In this document: positions 1 through 10,209 of the stretch, in pieces
Numbering within the stretch: the first letter of the stretch is position 1
How the letters are laid out: each line of letters starts with the position of its first letter
The notes under the pieces: generated by a model
Told to the model about the DNA's origin: nothing
Seen by the model: the letters and a program-made list of their open reading frames with translations, nothing else
Databases searched by the model: none
Position numbers and translations under genes: made by a program
Origin: Manis javanica
Taxonomy: Eukaryota; Chordata; Mammalia; Pholidota; Manidae
NCBI RefSeq assembly: GCF_040802235.1
Contig: NC_133166.1
Span: forward strand, 3,286,001 to 3,350,000
Length of the DNA: 64,000 nt
Direction of reading: 5' to 3'

Positions 1-72
1 CAAACCAGCTGTGTCATTGATCACTGCTGAGTATAAATCAGATGACTGTGAAGGAGTTTCATATTTTTTTTA

Positions 73-119
73 ACACCCTAACATTTCAAGCTTTTTTTGA
101 CACCCTAACATTTCAAGCT
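73..119. repeat. Short direct repeat (20-nt unit, two copies)
   Basis: The 20-nt word beginning ACACCCTAAC and ending TCAAGCT occurs at 73-92 and again at 100-119, separated only by a T-run. It looks like a small local slippage duplication. No function is suggested. The rest of 1-1150 shows no gene-like frame that I can support. Confidence 0.7.
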
Positions 120-1159
120 AGTGATCTGAAAGCTGGAAAAAATAAATTTGAGCATGTCATTCTATTATAAAAATGTTATTTTTAATATTTATTTTCCTAA
201 GAAAACACTCACACGGTTAGTGTCCTAAGCAGCCTTTTATTTTATCAGGAAGAAAACACTGAATGGCCCCAGAAGCCCTGCTTTTGGAGACAGAATGAAT
301 CTGTGTCCCAGTTATAATTCTGACAGCACGAGAGGTAATGATACCATGACCCTTGGTGTTACTTTTCTCTATTGATTGTCCTCTGCTATGAGTTCAATAG
401 ATAAAGAGGTTGCTAGAGGCTTGCTGGGACCTTACTGGTGCCCCATTTGGTTTCCTCCCTCCCTCCCTGCTCTCCTGCACACAGTTTCTGTTCCTCTGCA
501 TCCTGGTGCTGAGACATGTCCATGGGTCTCATGTGTCAGTTCATCGTTAACACCCACAGTGTGAGACCTTATGCTAGTTGAACTGGCAGAAACTCTATTT
601 TTTAAACTCTTTCTCTACATGATAAATGGAAAAATCATACACACTCTGTCGTACCGGTTCCTTTTTATGGTTTGTTGTAGACAGGCAAAATGTACAGTAA
701 AGCAAAGGCAGAGCTATATTGGAACTGAAGCCATGCCAGGTCTGATATACTCAGTAATGTGATGCTCTCTTTCCAGTAAAAAAGCCTTGCAGAAGAAAAA
801 GGTTACCATCAATAAACATACAGAAATGGCCTTTCATCGCTAAAGACTTTTTGCCTTAGTTTTTGTTTGGGTTGAACTCATTTCTAGGTTATGAAATTCC
901 AATTCTATATTTTACAATCAAGTTGTATTAACACAAAATAAAAATCCTTGTTATTTTCAACAACTCATTTCTTCCATTGGAAACAGCTAGACTTGGATTC
1001 ACACACACTTCACAAGGCCACTGATCTAAAATATAGACAGAATCTAATTTATAATCTCAGTTGATGAGGGATAAGGTTACAATCATAGAATGAACATTTT
1101 GCTTTCATTTAGCAATACCTTGAAGGTTGCATCCCAAACCTACCCAAATGCTGACCTTA

Positions 1160-1310
1160 GTAGACGTCAGGTCCCGAGAGAGCACAACTCATATACCCTT
1201 CTTGTGATCTCTAATGCCTAACACAGCGCCTGGCATAGGAGGAATGATTGTGGTGCTAAGCCACCAATGTGTGTAGCTTGTTACAGTAGCAAAAGGAAGC
1301 TAATCAGCCC
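1160..1310 (+). repeat. Possible MaLR/MLT1-like LTR 3' part (fossil)
   Basis: The stretch ends in a phrase resembling the end of MLT1-type LTRs, with 'taagccacca', then 'cttgttacagtagc' and 'gaagctaat'. This is recognised from memory of the consensus only. It would be an old, strongly decayed LTR remnant of the ERVL-MaLR class. Confidence 0.3.
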
Positions 1311-1314
1311 ATCA

Positions 1315-1550
1315 TAGAGTGCCTACTGTCTCTTCCTATTTACTCTCCCCTTCTTTATTTACTTCATAACACTTGTCATGATTGTATATAGTCTCTTAAT
1401 ATGTGTTTGCTTATTTCCCTAATAAAATGTGAGCTTGTTGAAAGCAAGATAAATTTTCTTGTTCACTACTTTTTCTCTACCAAATATGACATTTGGCACA
1501 GAGTTATAAGTAATATATATGTTAATTATGTATGAAAGTATACATGAATG
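1315..1550 (+). repeat. L2-like LINE 3' remnant
   Basis: The order of phrases matches the familiar L2 3' end: 'cataacacttgtca', then 'aaaatgtgagcttgttgaaagc', 'ttgttcactac' and 'atttggcaca'. The copy is strongly diverged, as expected of a very old mammalian repeat. 1551-2330 contains nothing else I can identify and serves as the 5' flank of the OR at 2405. Confidence 0.45.
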
Positions 1551-2309
1551 AATTAGTATCAATATATAACCATGAATATTGTCGAGTTAATATAATAACA
1601 TGTTCAAAAACAAGTGAAACCAAGGGGCAGCCTACATTTTTCAAAGCAGAACATTTCTGATAGGTGTAGTTTTGGTACATCGTACTCACATCTCGCTTCT
1701 GTACATCGGGATTTGGGGTTTTAATGCTGACATAAAACAAAGATGCAAAGGTGAAGTTATAAAAAGATGTGAAAGGGAAGGGTTTTCAAGTGAAATTGCA
1801 CTGCTGTTGTTTGATTGACCTTAATATTAAATAGTAAACAAACACATTGCTCTACTTCCTTTTTGTAATTCAAGTCTCTTGGGGGACATAGTCATTAATT
1901 TCCAACTGGGGAATCAGAGCAGAAGGTGAGACAAAAAGTTCAGATGCTTGATTTGGAAAGGATGGGGGGTTCATATTACGAAAGTCAGCATCATGAGTTA
2001 CCTGGGGGTGTAAAAGTAGGAACAGGTTGGCCATAGGATGAGGATACATTTTTATCACTGGGTGCTACAGTTCATAACTCATATAAACAGGGGGCTTGCA
2101 TACATCAGAATGGTCAGACGTTTGGTGTAAGGCAAGTCTGGGTTGACTGTCAGTTTAATCAAGTAATATTTTTTTTGATCTGAGGGAATTTTCTTATCCC
2201 AGTTATGATATACAAGCTGAGAAGTGTAGGATAAAATAGTCTCCAGTTCCACAAATTCGATCCATTATAGATGGATTGCCAAATCTCATATGACCCACTG
2301 CTAAAGTTC

Positions 2310-2334
2310 ATTTCCTTTCTTCATCTAACTACAG
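2310..2334 (+). promoter_or_regulatory. Candidate 3' splice site of OR 5' UTR intron
   Basis: A pyrimidine-rich run (tttcctttcttcatctaac) is followed by ACAG ending at 2334, 71 nt before the first ATG of the OR frame. OR genes typically have one or more non-coding 5' exons spliced just upstream of the intronless coding exon, so this is a plausible acceptor. An in-frame stop at 2399-2401 separates an upstream ATG (2369) from the receptor frame. Confidence 0.35.
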
Positions 2335-2404
2335 GTTAAATGCTCCATTCTATTACTGATACCAGATCATGGAAGGAATCCTATTTCGTTTTTTCATCTG
2401 AGTG

Positions 2405-3388
2405 ATGTCATCCTGTTCTGCAATGAAAGATCACTATAAGCCTGAATGCCTGGCAGGGTGGAATAATACATTTGTGAAGGAATTCCTTCTGGTAGGTTTA
2501 ACTAAAAACCCTAATTTGCAGATCCCTCTCTCTTTGCTCTTCACCCTTATTTATTCCATCACTCTGATAGGCAATGGGGGGATGATTATCTTGATCAAGT
2601 TAAATTCTCAACTTCATACTCCAATGTACTTCTTCCTTAGCAACCTCTCTTTCTGTGACATCTGCTACTCAACTGTATATGCTCCTAAGATGCTGGTCAA
2701 CTTTTTGTCAGAGAGAAAGGTCATCACATTTGTTGGCTGTGTTCTACAGAGTTTCTTTTTTGCAGTGTATGTAACCACAGAGGGCGTCCTCCTGTCTGTG
2801 ATGGCTTATGACCGCTACGTGGCGATAGCTAATCCCTTGTTGTATACAGCCGTAATGACCCAGAGGGTTTGTATTCAGATGGTGCTGGCATCTTACTTGG
2901 CTGGGCTCATTAACTCATTGATACACACAGTAGGTTTTCTCAAACTAGACTTCTGTGGTCCTAACGTTGTGAATCATTATTTCTGTGATATTCCCCCTCT
3001 TCTGAGGCTCTCCTGCTCTGATGCCCATAACAACGAGATGCTGCTTTTGATATTTTCCGCTGTCATTGCAGCATTCACTTTCACTGTCGTCATGGCCTCT
3101 TACATTCGCATCGCTGCTGCCATCCAGAGAACCCGCTCAGCCGCGGGGAGGCGCAAAGCCTTCTCCACTTGTGCCTCTCACCTGACTGTTGTGACCTTGT
3201 TCTACGGGTCTGTGACCTTTAGTTACATCCAGCCAAGTTCTAAGTATTCCCTGGAACAGGAGAAAGTCTCTGCTGTGTTCTATACATTGCTGATCCCCAT
3301 GCTAAACCCACTGATTTACAGCCTGAGGAATAAGGATGTGAAAGATGCAGCAAAGAGATCACTAGCGTGGAAGACAACCTTTATTTGA
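2405..3388 (+). CDS. Olfactory receptor, class II, intact (subfamily I)
   Basis: Predicted odorant G-protein-coupled receptor of 327 residues in a single exon. Visible signatures from the ATG at 2405: N-glycosylation site N20-N21-T22, GN of TM1 (66-67), [14 protein letters not shown] from residue 70, the TM3 disulphide cysteine (112), [12 protein letters not shown] (133-144), extracellular-loop cysteines 184/194/204, SY of TM5 (232-233), [10 protein letters not shown] (251-260) and [12 protein letters not shown] (298-309). The usual C of 'AICNP' is replaced by A. Start choice is uncertain: a GTG lies just upstream at 2402, ATG 2405 is the first in-frame ATG, and ATG 2423 would give a more typical short N-terminus. 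It is clearly a different subfamily from the repeated receptors at 15-46 kb; the fragment at 10021 resembles it. Ligand unknown. I cannot assign a human orthologue from memory. Confidence 0.93.
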   Translation: MSSCSAMKDHYKPECLAGWNNTFVKEFLLVGLTKNPNLQIPLSLLFTLIYSITLIGNGGMIILIKLNSQLHTPMYFFLSNLSFCDICYSTVYAPKMLVNFLSERKVITFVGCVLQSFFFAVYVTTEGVLLSVMAYDRYVAIANPLLYTAVMTQRVCIQMVLASYLAGLINSLIHTVGFLKLDFCGPNVVNHYFCDIPPLLRLSCSDAHNNEMLLLIFSAVIAAFTFTVVMASYIRIAAAIQRTRSAAGRRKAFSTCASHLTVVTLFYGSVTFSYIQPSSKYSLEQEKVSAVFYTLLIPMLNPLIYSLRNKDVKDAAKRSLAWKTTFI

Positions 3389-3574
3389 CTCAATATTGCA
3401 TAAGGCTTTGCTTACCTCACATTAACCAGGAAGTAGATAGACTTTCCTTATAACTGCATCACAGGTACAATCATAAAACTCTAATCAAGATACTCTCATG
3501 AAATTTGAGAAATGAGTGTTGAATTTGCCATGAAGACTGGAAATCACTCTATTTCACCGTTTTTTTAAGGTTGA

Positions 3575-3800
3575 ATAATAAACTTTTTATTTATTTATTT
3601 ATTTTAATTAAGGTATCATTAATATACAATCTTATGAAGGTTTCGCATGAACAACATTGTGGTTTCAACATTCACCCGTATTATCAAGTCCCCCCCACAC
3701 CCCATTGCAATCACCGTCCATCAGCATAGTAAGATTCACCATCCATTCTTCACAGATTTAATACTTTCATACTCTCAAGAGGTCATATAAATTTTTTTTC
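3575..3800 (-). repeat. L1 3' UTR fragment (antisense)
   Basis: A T-rich start (3575-3605) leads into 'taaggtatcattaatataca' and then 'ccccattgcaatcaccgtcc', the same 3' UTR seen in the L1 copies at 8980-9405, 30383-30536 and 56483-57121 (compared on the opposite strand). It is a 5'-truncated insertion. 3801-4600 contains no recognisable feature. Confidence 0.6.
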
Positions 3801-4599
3801 TAGCAAATTCGCATGCTAGACTCTGATAGAACTCACTGTAGATTTAAAAGAATCTGATTTCATCTCAGCTCAAAAGAATACTGTAGAAATAGGTATTTAT
3901 GAAATGCATTGTTATCTCAGAAACATTGAAGTGGTCCCTTGGCATGATTGTGTTAGATTTTGCCATCATTTTACGGTAAAAATGTCATCTTTCAAATAAA
4001 TACAGTCTTGTAAGTAAATAAGTTATTTAAATAACATTTTAGGAAATATATTTAGGACATGTAACTCTCCTCAGTTATGGCTCATTTATTCAACACACTT
4101 TTACAGGCCACCTTTATTGTGACAGTTTCTTTAAGAGATCCAAATCTAAAAGGTTTAAACTATGGAGTAACAATTGCTTGTTAGATGAACAGACAGTGGA
4201 AGAATATAGTAAATGGGAAGGAATTTTTTTGACTATTTAAAGATAAGAAAATATATGGATATGGTTCTGCATGGACTCTTTAAGTAAAAACAGTAGAAAA
4301 TAAGTGTGGCAAGGTATTTACACCATGTATGAAGATGCTTTAATGCCAATATAACACTCTTTAAGTCTCTCTCAGTAGCAATAATGAAACCTTAAATGAA
4401 ATGTATATGGTATGCTTTAGGAAAATTCCCAGGATGCTAGTATTGCCACATATTGGAAAAATCAAAGAAAAATTTGAGAAAGATTTTTCTGAAGCTGTTA
4501 AATAAAGAAAAATGTTATTCTGAGAGAAGCAGGAAGGGCTGTAAGTGAGTAACATAGTAAAGGAGACATAGTCAAGGGTAGTCACGAAAATCACCAACA

Positions 4600-5060
4600 G
4601 GACTTGAGAAATGATTCAGTTTTTTTGGGGGGGAAAGAAGAAAGGGTTCACATGACTGGATGGTTTTCAGCCTGTGTACTGAGTAAGATAAATTTGTTAG
4701 GAGACATAAATGAAATGCAAGAACATGCATGTGGTTAGAATTTTTGAAGGAAAAGCTTTCTAGGAAGAGAGCAGAGCCAAGAATAATGTGGAAGAACTGG
4801 GAGGTTTCCTGGAGTGTTCCAGAAGCAACAAAATGCTCAAAAATGAAGCAAAGAGGGGAAGGACTGATAAAGCAGGCAACATTGCCAAATAGGAAAGGGA
4901 TCCAGAGGACATGGGCATCTGCATGGGTTCTGAATCTAAGGGCAGAGAAGGGCATAGGACGGGAGTCAGACTGGAGAATGAAATGGTCTGATTTACAATG
5001 AACAAGCTCACTCTGGCTGCTGTACTGATGATGACTAGCCAACAGAATGACAGAAGTGAC
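4600..5060 (+). repeat. Unclassified old interspersed repeat
   Basis: The region ends in a recognisable mammalian-repeat phrase: 'aatggtctgatttac', then 'aagctcactctggctgctgt'. It is preceded by purine-rich sequence of the type found in old medium-reiterated elements. A similar class of sequence occurs near 48830-48990. I cannot name the family with confidence. The open frames across it in several phases are unrelated to known proteins and look incidental. Confidence 0.3.
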
Positions 5061-5394
5061 CGACGAGCCCTGACAGGAGGCTGCACATCCATTCAGCTGA
5101 GCATTAATGGCATGCTAGGCCAGAACTCTCAAAATGAAGCTTGTGAGAAGCATACATTCAAGATTCATTCTGAAGATCACCAGCAGGAGGTGGAGAGAGA
5201 AGATAGAGATTACTTCAATATTTGTTTCAACAGAGAAGCAAACAAAAGATGACAGCACATCAGAAAACCTACGATATATGTAAAAAGTAAAAATCTCAAT
5301 ATATATTGATGGATGGTGTGAATTAATATTGTAATATGGACAAGATACAAAAATTTGTTAAACCAAATTTTGTCACTTGAAAGAGAAAATGAAT

Positions 5395-5470
5395 ATACCA
5401 GGTAGACAGGTAGAAGGATTAGATAGATACATAATGGGTATATAGATGATAGGTATGTAGACAACATATA
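5395..5470 (+). repeat. Degenerate GATA/TAGA microsatellite
   Basis: Imperfect repeats of taga/gata units (gatagatacataat..., tagatgataggt...). The surroundings (5061-5394 and 5471-6190) are AT-rich with no gene or clearly recognisable repeat. Confidence 0.5.
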
Positions 5471-6199
5471 GACACAGATTAGATGTATGAGTTTAATGTG
5501 ATTTTAATATCTGTTAGATATTGAAACTGCAAGACAAAAAAACAAAATGACGTATAATTCTGTTAAGATCAAGGATCTCAAACATATAAATAACACAAAA
5601 TAAAAAAATGCAAAATACACTTATGCAGCACACAGGATAGACCTTTGAGACTATTGTGAGAAAAATGAATGTATTACCTAACATTAGATCAAACCTCTGG
5701 AGAGTTTGAATATGTGAAAACAATTTTTATAATTATTATAAATGAATATTGTTATAAATAAATGTATTTGTAAAGGGGTATACATTGGTATACTCATTTA
5801 TACTTACAGTAAGAATAGAGATTGCAAGAGAGATTAATATAGTAATAAAGTAAATATCACAATTACAATTAGTGTTTGTAGCTAATATGAGTATATGAGT
5901 GACCCTTTATATATTCTTGAAAATTCTTATCTTTCCTAAATCTCTTCTATAAGTCTGAAAGTCTCAAAATGAAAGTTAGGAAAACATGGGGAAAGTGCTT
6001 ATAAAATGACATGAGCACTTTCACTTCTGCATGGATACAATAGCTTGTGACCCACACAACACGAAAAAATAACAAGAAAATCAAGGTAAGACAGACATTA
6101 TCTCTTGAATAAAGTTCGTTATCTCTTGAGCAACCACTAAGGAAGAGATAAGAGGATTGGCTTAGAATTCAGACAGGTGTAAACTCGGACATGTGAGCT

Positions 6200-6870
6200 G
6201 ACTTTTGCTCACTGATTCAGGGCCCCCGGAAAATGCAGGCTTAGCAGGCACAGGAGGGTCTGCAAGGAGTTCAGAGGAATCAGCAGTGCTGGTGGCAGAT
6301 GCTCTGCAGGTTACACCAGACATGCTTGTATTTCTTCTCAGGCATTCACCATATTTTGACCTGAGCAGGCTTAGCGTCCAAGTAAATAAACAAACAGGTA
6401 GAGGTGTTGGGAAGGAATTCAGTTCAGAGACACAGGGAAGTCAGAGTAAAAGGTGAGGAAGTAATTTATTAAAGGGAGGAGAATAGCAGGGACTGGCAGC
6501 TGCCTTATAGTCAGCAGAGAGCAAGGAAGGATAGAGGGACAAAAAGGAAGCTCATTCACCTCCTGCTTGGCATAGGGCAAATCCTTTGCCAACTCCTGAA
6601 GCCAGGGTCACCTTGCGTCCAGTGTCCTCTTGAATCTGCATGGTGTGGGAACTAAGTCCCTACCACCCCTGGATTTTGGGGAGCCTTAGAACACTGGATG
6701 GAGTGAGATTACATTCTGAGAACTTCCCAAAGACAAAGAAGGGAGCTTTTCAGGAAGACTACCAAGGAGCATGATTATACAGCTGCTGTCCTGTCCAGGT
6801 CACCCATATCATGGGAACTTGCAAGCCCAAATCAGAGCTCTCAGCAGCCCCTCCCTACTTATCAGGAGTA
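6200..6870 (-). mobile_element. LTR-retroelement-like remnant (fossil)
   Basis: The segment carries an antisense AATAAA (6457-6463 region). It shares an extended similarity with 12930-13240: 'gagagcaaggaag', then 'gcatagggcaaatcc', 'ccactcctaaagcc' and 'cctggcatccag' in the second copy have counterparts at 6520-6625. Two dispersed related copies with LTR-like composition suggest an old ERV-type LTR in reverse orientation. The family name is not certain, and the copy looks broken and partial. Confidence 0.4.
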
Positions 6871-6979
6871 AAACAAAGACAGAATGAAGACTTGTGCTTA
6901 AGTCTTGAGAATAGGATTAAATAGCAAAGAGACAAAAAAATCTTACCACTGGAAGAACCCAGACACAAAACATAATGAG

Positions 6980-7240
6980 TTGAGCAGTAAGAAGTCTTTA
7001 TTTAAGGCAGAAGGCACACACTGAAAGAAAGGGGAGTGCAGGCAACCTCAGAGAGGGGGCACCCTTAAGGATTTAGGGTTTGGGGTTTTATGGGGCCTTT
7101 GGCATAGGAGTCTGCATAAGGCATGATGGAGGGAGTTGATTCATAATTGCTTTGAAGTTTTGTTTTAAAATTAGGGTTATTTAGTTGACTGTGTTGGTCC
7201 AGATCTTGGCATTCTTTATCCACATTGTTAAACTGGAGAA
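6980..7240 (-). mobile_element. ERV/LTR-like remnant (fossil)
   Basis: Antisense AATAAA-like start ('agtctttatttaaggcagaagg') followed by 'gagagggggcaccc' and 'ggggttttatggggcctt', a pattern I associate with ERV1-type LTR 3' halves read backwards. Recognised by composition only. Confidence 0.3.
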
Positions 7241-7269
7241 AGGAAAAACAAGGACATACAAACAGAACA

Positions 7270-7655
7270 GAGAGATGTCATAGGGGGAGAACAGACCAGA
7301 CCCCAAAGTCCGTGCCATATATGGAAAGGGGACAGTTCTCCCTGAATTCATCTTGATGTGCCGACTAAGACCCGGATGTCAGCCTCCTCCCTCTTGGAAA
7401 GAAAAAAGTTTCTAGTTGACTATTATGTCATCTTTAGCCAATCATACCTCTCAACACCCCCCTAAGAGAGCTTGCCCACTCCTCCCCCTCCTAATCCCTT
7501 ATAAGCGCCCCACCTCCCTAACCCGGCCTGACTTCTCCAGCTTGTAGTACCCAGGCAGTGAGAACCTCACCCGGGGGTATTTAAATAAATTACCTGGCCC
7601 TTTGTTGCCTCTCTTTGCCTGCTTATTCCGGCTAGAATTTATCTTACACACATAA
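7270..7655 (+). mobile_element. Solo LTR, gammaretrovirus-like (ERV1) (fossil)
   Basis: Promoter-like order typical of an ERV1 LTR: CCAAT-like 'agccaatcat' (7437), TATA-like 'cttataagcgcccc' (7499), then a GC-rich leader with 'acccgggggtatttaaataaat' carrying the polyadenylation signal (about 7580), followed by 'ttgttgcctctctttgcctg' typical of U5. No gag/pol/env-like frames flank it, so it looks like a solo LTR or fragment. Ends are approximate. 7656-8260 shows no other supported feature. Confidence 0.55.
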
Positions 7656-8269
7656 CTTCAGTTTTACTTCAAAGGTCTATCTCCTGTCCTGGTTACAAAG
7701 TTACTTAATTGATTAAGGGGCTGGAAGAAGAAGAACAATAGCATATAGATTGTTAAAGAATAAACCGGGCATCTTTCACGGGCTAAGTAGATTTTACAGT
7801 GGCATGACCCATGTCCCCATTCCCTGCAGAGAAGTCCTTGATTGACCTTCACTGGCCTTGGAGACCTAATCTACTTGTTACAATGAAGTCATGGGCTGTG
7901 CTCTGATGCTTTTCTTTATCTATAATTGCTTTTTCATCTGGGGAATGCCTGAACATTCCAAGTCACTCCTGGCCTTTGAAACTTCAGCTAATTAGTGAAT
8001 TAACTCTGAATCCTTTCCAGCTCTGTGGTTTTATCTGGTTAACTCTTTGAGTCCCTTTTAGTGGGCTTTACTGGCTTAATTCTCTCTGCACCACACTCAT
8101 GTCTGTCCTTCTGCCTAACAACACTACCAAATCATAATACTCAATATAAAGCTACAGCAATTAAGTAGCTTAAGGATAAACATACCAACAAACACAAAAA
8201 AATGATAAGCACATATATAATTACTTGTTTTACAACAGAGTAACTAATACAAAGATGATATCTCTTGGT

Positions 8270-8964
8270 CTGCATTTTTTTTTTTTACAAATGGTGCTAG
8301 AGTAATTGGATATCTACAGGGAAAAAAATGAACATAACTTGCAACTCACACCATATGTGAAGACTGATTTATGATGGATGATAGAATTATATGTGTGTGA
8401 AAAATAAAAGAATAGAGCCACTAGAAATAAACAGAAGTCTATGTCTTCATGACATCCAAATGGGCAAAAAACTTCTTAACAAGGACACAGAAATAGTAAA
8501 AATAAAAAGAACAATGGAAGAATGGGGTTTTGTTTGGATTGAGAATTTCTGTCTCTGGAAATGTACCATTAAGAAATTAAAAGGGCAAGCCACAGAATAT
8601 GGAAAGATATTTATAATGTGTGTATCTGACAGAGAGCTCATTTCCAGGAATCATATTATTGATTGCTGCCTATCTATAAGAATAATACAAATAAGACAGG
8701 TAAATATGGAAAAAATAGAAAAGAAATTTTGTAATGAAAGACATTAAAAGCCAATAAATATATGCAAAAATGTTCAATTTTATTGCTCATACATTTTTAA
8801 CAGGGTTATGAAAATGGCACAGCCACTTTGGAGAACTGTTTGCAGTAAGCTGACTATGTATACTTCATGTGACAGTATTTCCACTTAGTATGAGTGTGTA
8901 TGTCTACAAACTGAAACCAAAAAAATGACCCATAACTGTTGATGTAGTCACAAAATGGGAGGCT
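8270..8964 (+). mobile_element. Old degraded L1 ORF2 3' segment
   Basis: Several stretches match the L1 ORF2 C-terminal region in order: 'acaaatggtgctagagtaat' (8287), 'gcaactcacaccatat', 'agggcaagccacagaatatgg' (8582), and 'aatggcacagccactttgga' (8813). Frames are broken. A younger, antisense L1 fragment has inserted immediately after 8980. Confidence 0.6.
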
Positions 8965-9420
8965 AAGCAACACTTTTTTTTGGTATACTTAATCTACAAT
9001 TACATGAGGAACATAGTTTATTAGACTCCCCCCACCACCAAGTGCCCCCAACATATCCCATTACAGTCACTGTCCATCAGCGTAATAAGATGCTGTACTA
9101 GCACTACTTGTCTTTTCTGTGTTGTACTGCCTTTCCTGTGCCCCTCCGCCTACATTATGTGTGCTAATAGTAATGCCCCTTTTTCCCCCCTTGTCCCTCC
9201 TTTCCCACTCATTCTCCCCAGCCCCTTCCCCTTGGGTAACTGTTAGTCCATTCTTGGGTTCTGTGATTCTGCTGCTGTTTCACTGCTTCAGTTTTTCCTT
9301 TGTTCTTATACTCCACTGATGAGTGAAATCATTTGGCACTTGTATTTCTCTGCCTGGCTAATTTCACTGAGCATAATACCCTCTAGCTCCATCCATGCTG
9401 TTGTAAAGCAACACTTTTTT
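8965..9420 (-). mobile_element. L1 3'-end insertion with target-site duplication
   Basis: A 15-nt target-site duplication (AAGCAACACTTTTTT) flanks the element at 8965-8979 and 9406-9420. The body (8982-9405) begins with a T-run, as expected for a poly(A) tail read on the opposite strand, and contains the shared 3' UTR plus the 3' end of ORF2 read antisense (through 'ctctagctccatccatg'). It is 5'-truncated and inserted into the older L1 remnant upstream. 9421-10020 is AT-rich with a short TG repeat near 9682 and nothing else recognisable. Confidence 0.85.
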
Positions 9421-10020
9421 AAAAAGGTTATTGCTATACAATAATGTAAATGAATCTCACTAACATTATGTTCCATAGAAAACAGACACAAAAAAGTCTC
9501 TTTGTAAGATTCCATCTGTGTAGATTTGACAACAGATAATGCTAAGTGATGGTATTAAGGCCATAAAGGGGCATTTTGTAGTGCTAGAATATCTGCACCA
9601 TGGTTTGTGTGTTGGTTATACTTATGTATGTAAACATAAAATTTAAGTAAGTTGCAGACTTAGTATCAGGGCACTTTATAATGTGTGTGTGTATGTGTGT
9701 CAGAGGAAAAGATGAGGACTGGAATTTCAATCAAGAAAGTATGGAAGCAAAGGGAAGGGTTAATTTGAGATTTGCAGATAATTATAAGGAGTGATTGAAT
9801 TTAGATTATACAACAATCGTAGTGTTTTATTGGGGTGTTTAAAATAAATAAAAGATAAATGCTTCCCACCAGCAATAAAAATTTTTATTTTAGTCCTTAC
9901 TCTATAATTTCCTAGAAAAAAAAAAAGACCATTGGTCTGAGAAATTTCATCTCTTTCTATTTCTTCCATAATTCTATATATATGGACTAGAAATTAATTA
10001 TGTAGTTTAAAACACAGTCA

Positions 10021-10190
10021 CTTCTCACCACTGACGGCTTCTTGCTGGCAGCAATGGCTTATGATTGCTATATAGCCATTGTGAAACCTTCACTTTGTAC
10101 AGCGGCAATGACTAAATGTTTTGTATTCTCCTGGTCACTGTGTCTTGTGTAGGAGGCTTAATCAACTCATTGACACACATAAATCATTGA
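10021..10190 (+). pseudogene. Olfactory receptor fragment (TM3-TM4)
   Basis: Translation of the stretch gives TDGFLLAAMAYDCYIAIVKP followed by TAAMTK, then after a one-base shift LVTVSCVGGLINSLTHI. This corresponds to the end of TM3, the MAYDRY motif (here DCY) and TM4 of an OR. Sequence before about 10020 and after about 10190 is not OR-like, so only about one sixth of a receptor survives. The TM4 part resembles both the receptor at 2405-3388 and the one at 59224-60162. It lies immediately outside the duplicon beginning near 10210. Confidence 0.75.
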
Positions 10191-10209
10191 ATACTAATCA
10201 AAGGAGCTG

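Noticed and set aside
4572-5092. Overlapping frames on both strands, up to 156 codons
   Set aside because: They lie in an old interspersed repeat, show no protein similarity that I recognise, and several phases are open at once.
8391-8747. A 118-codon frame rich in lysine and isoleucine
   Set aside because: It is out-of-frame translation of degraded L1 ORF2 sequence.
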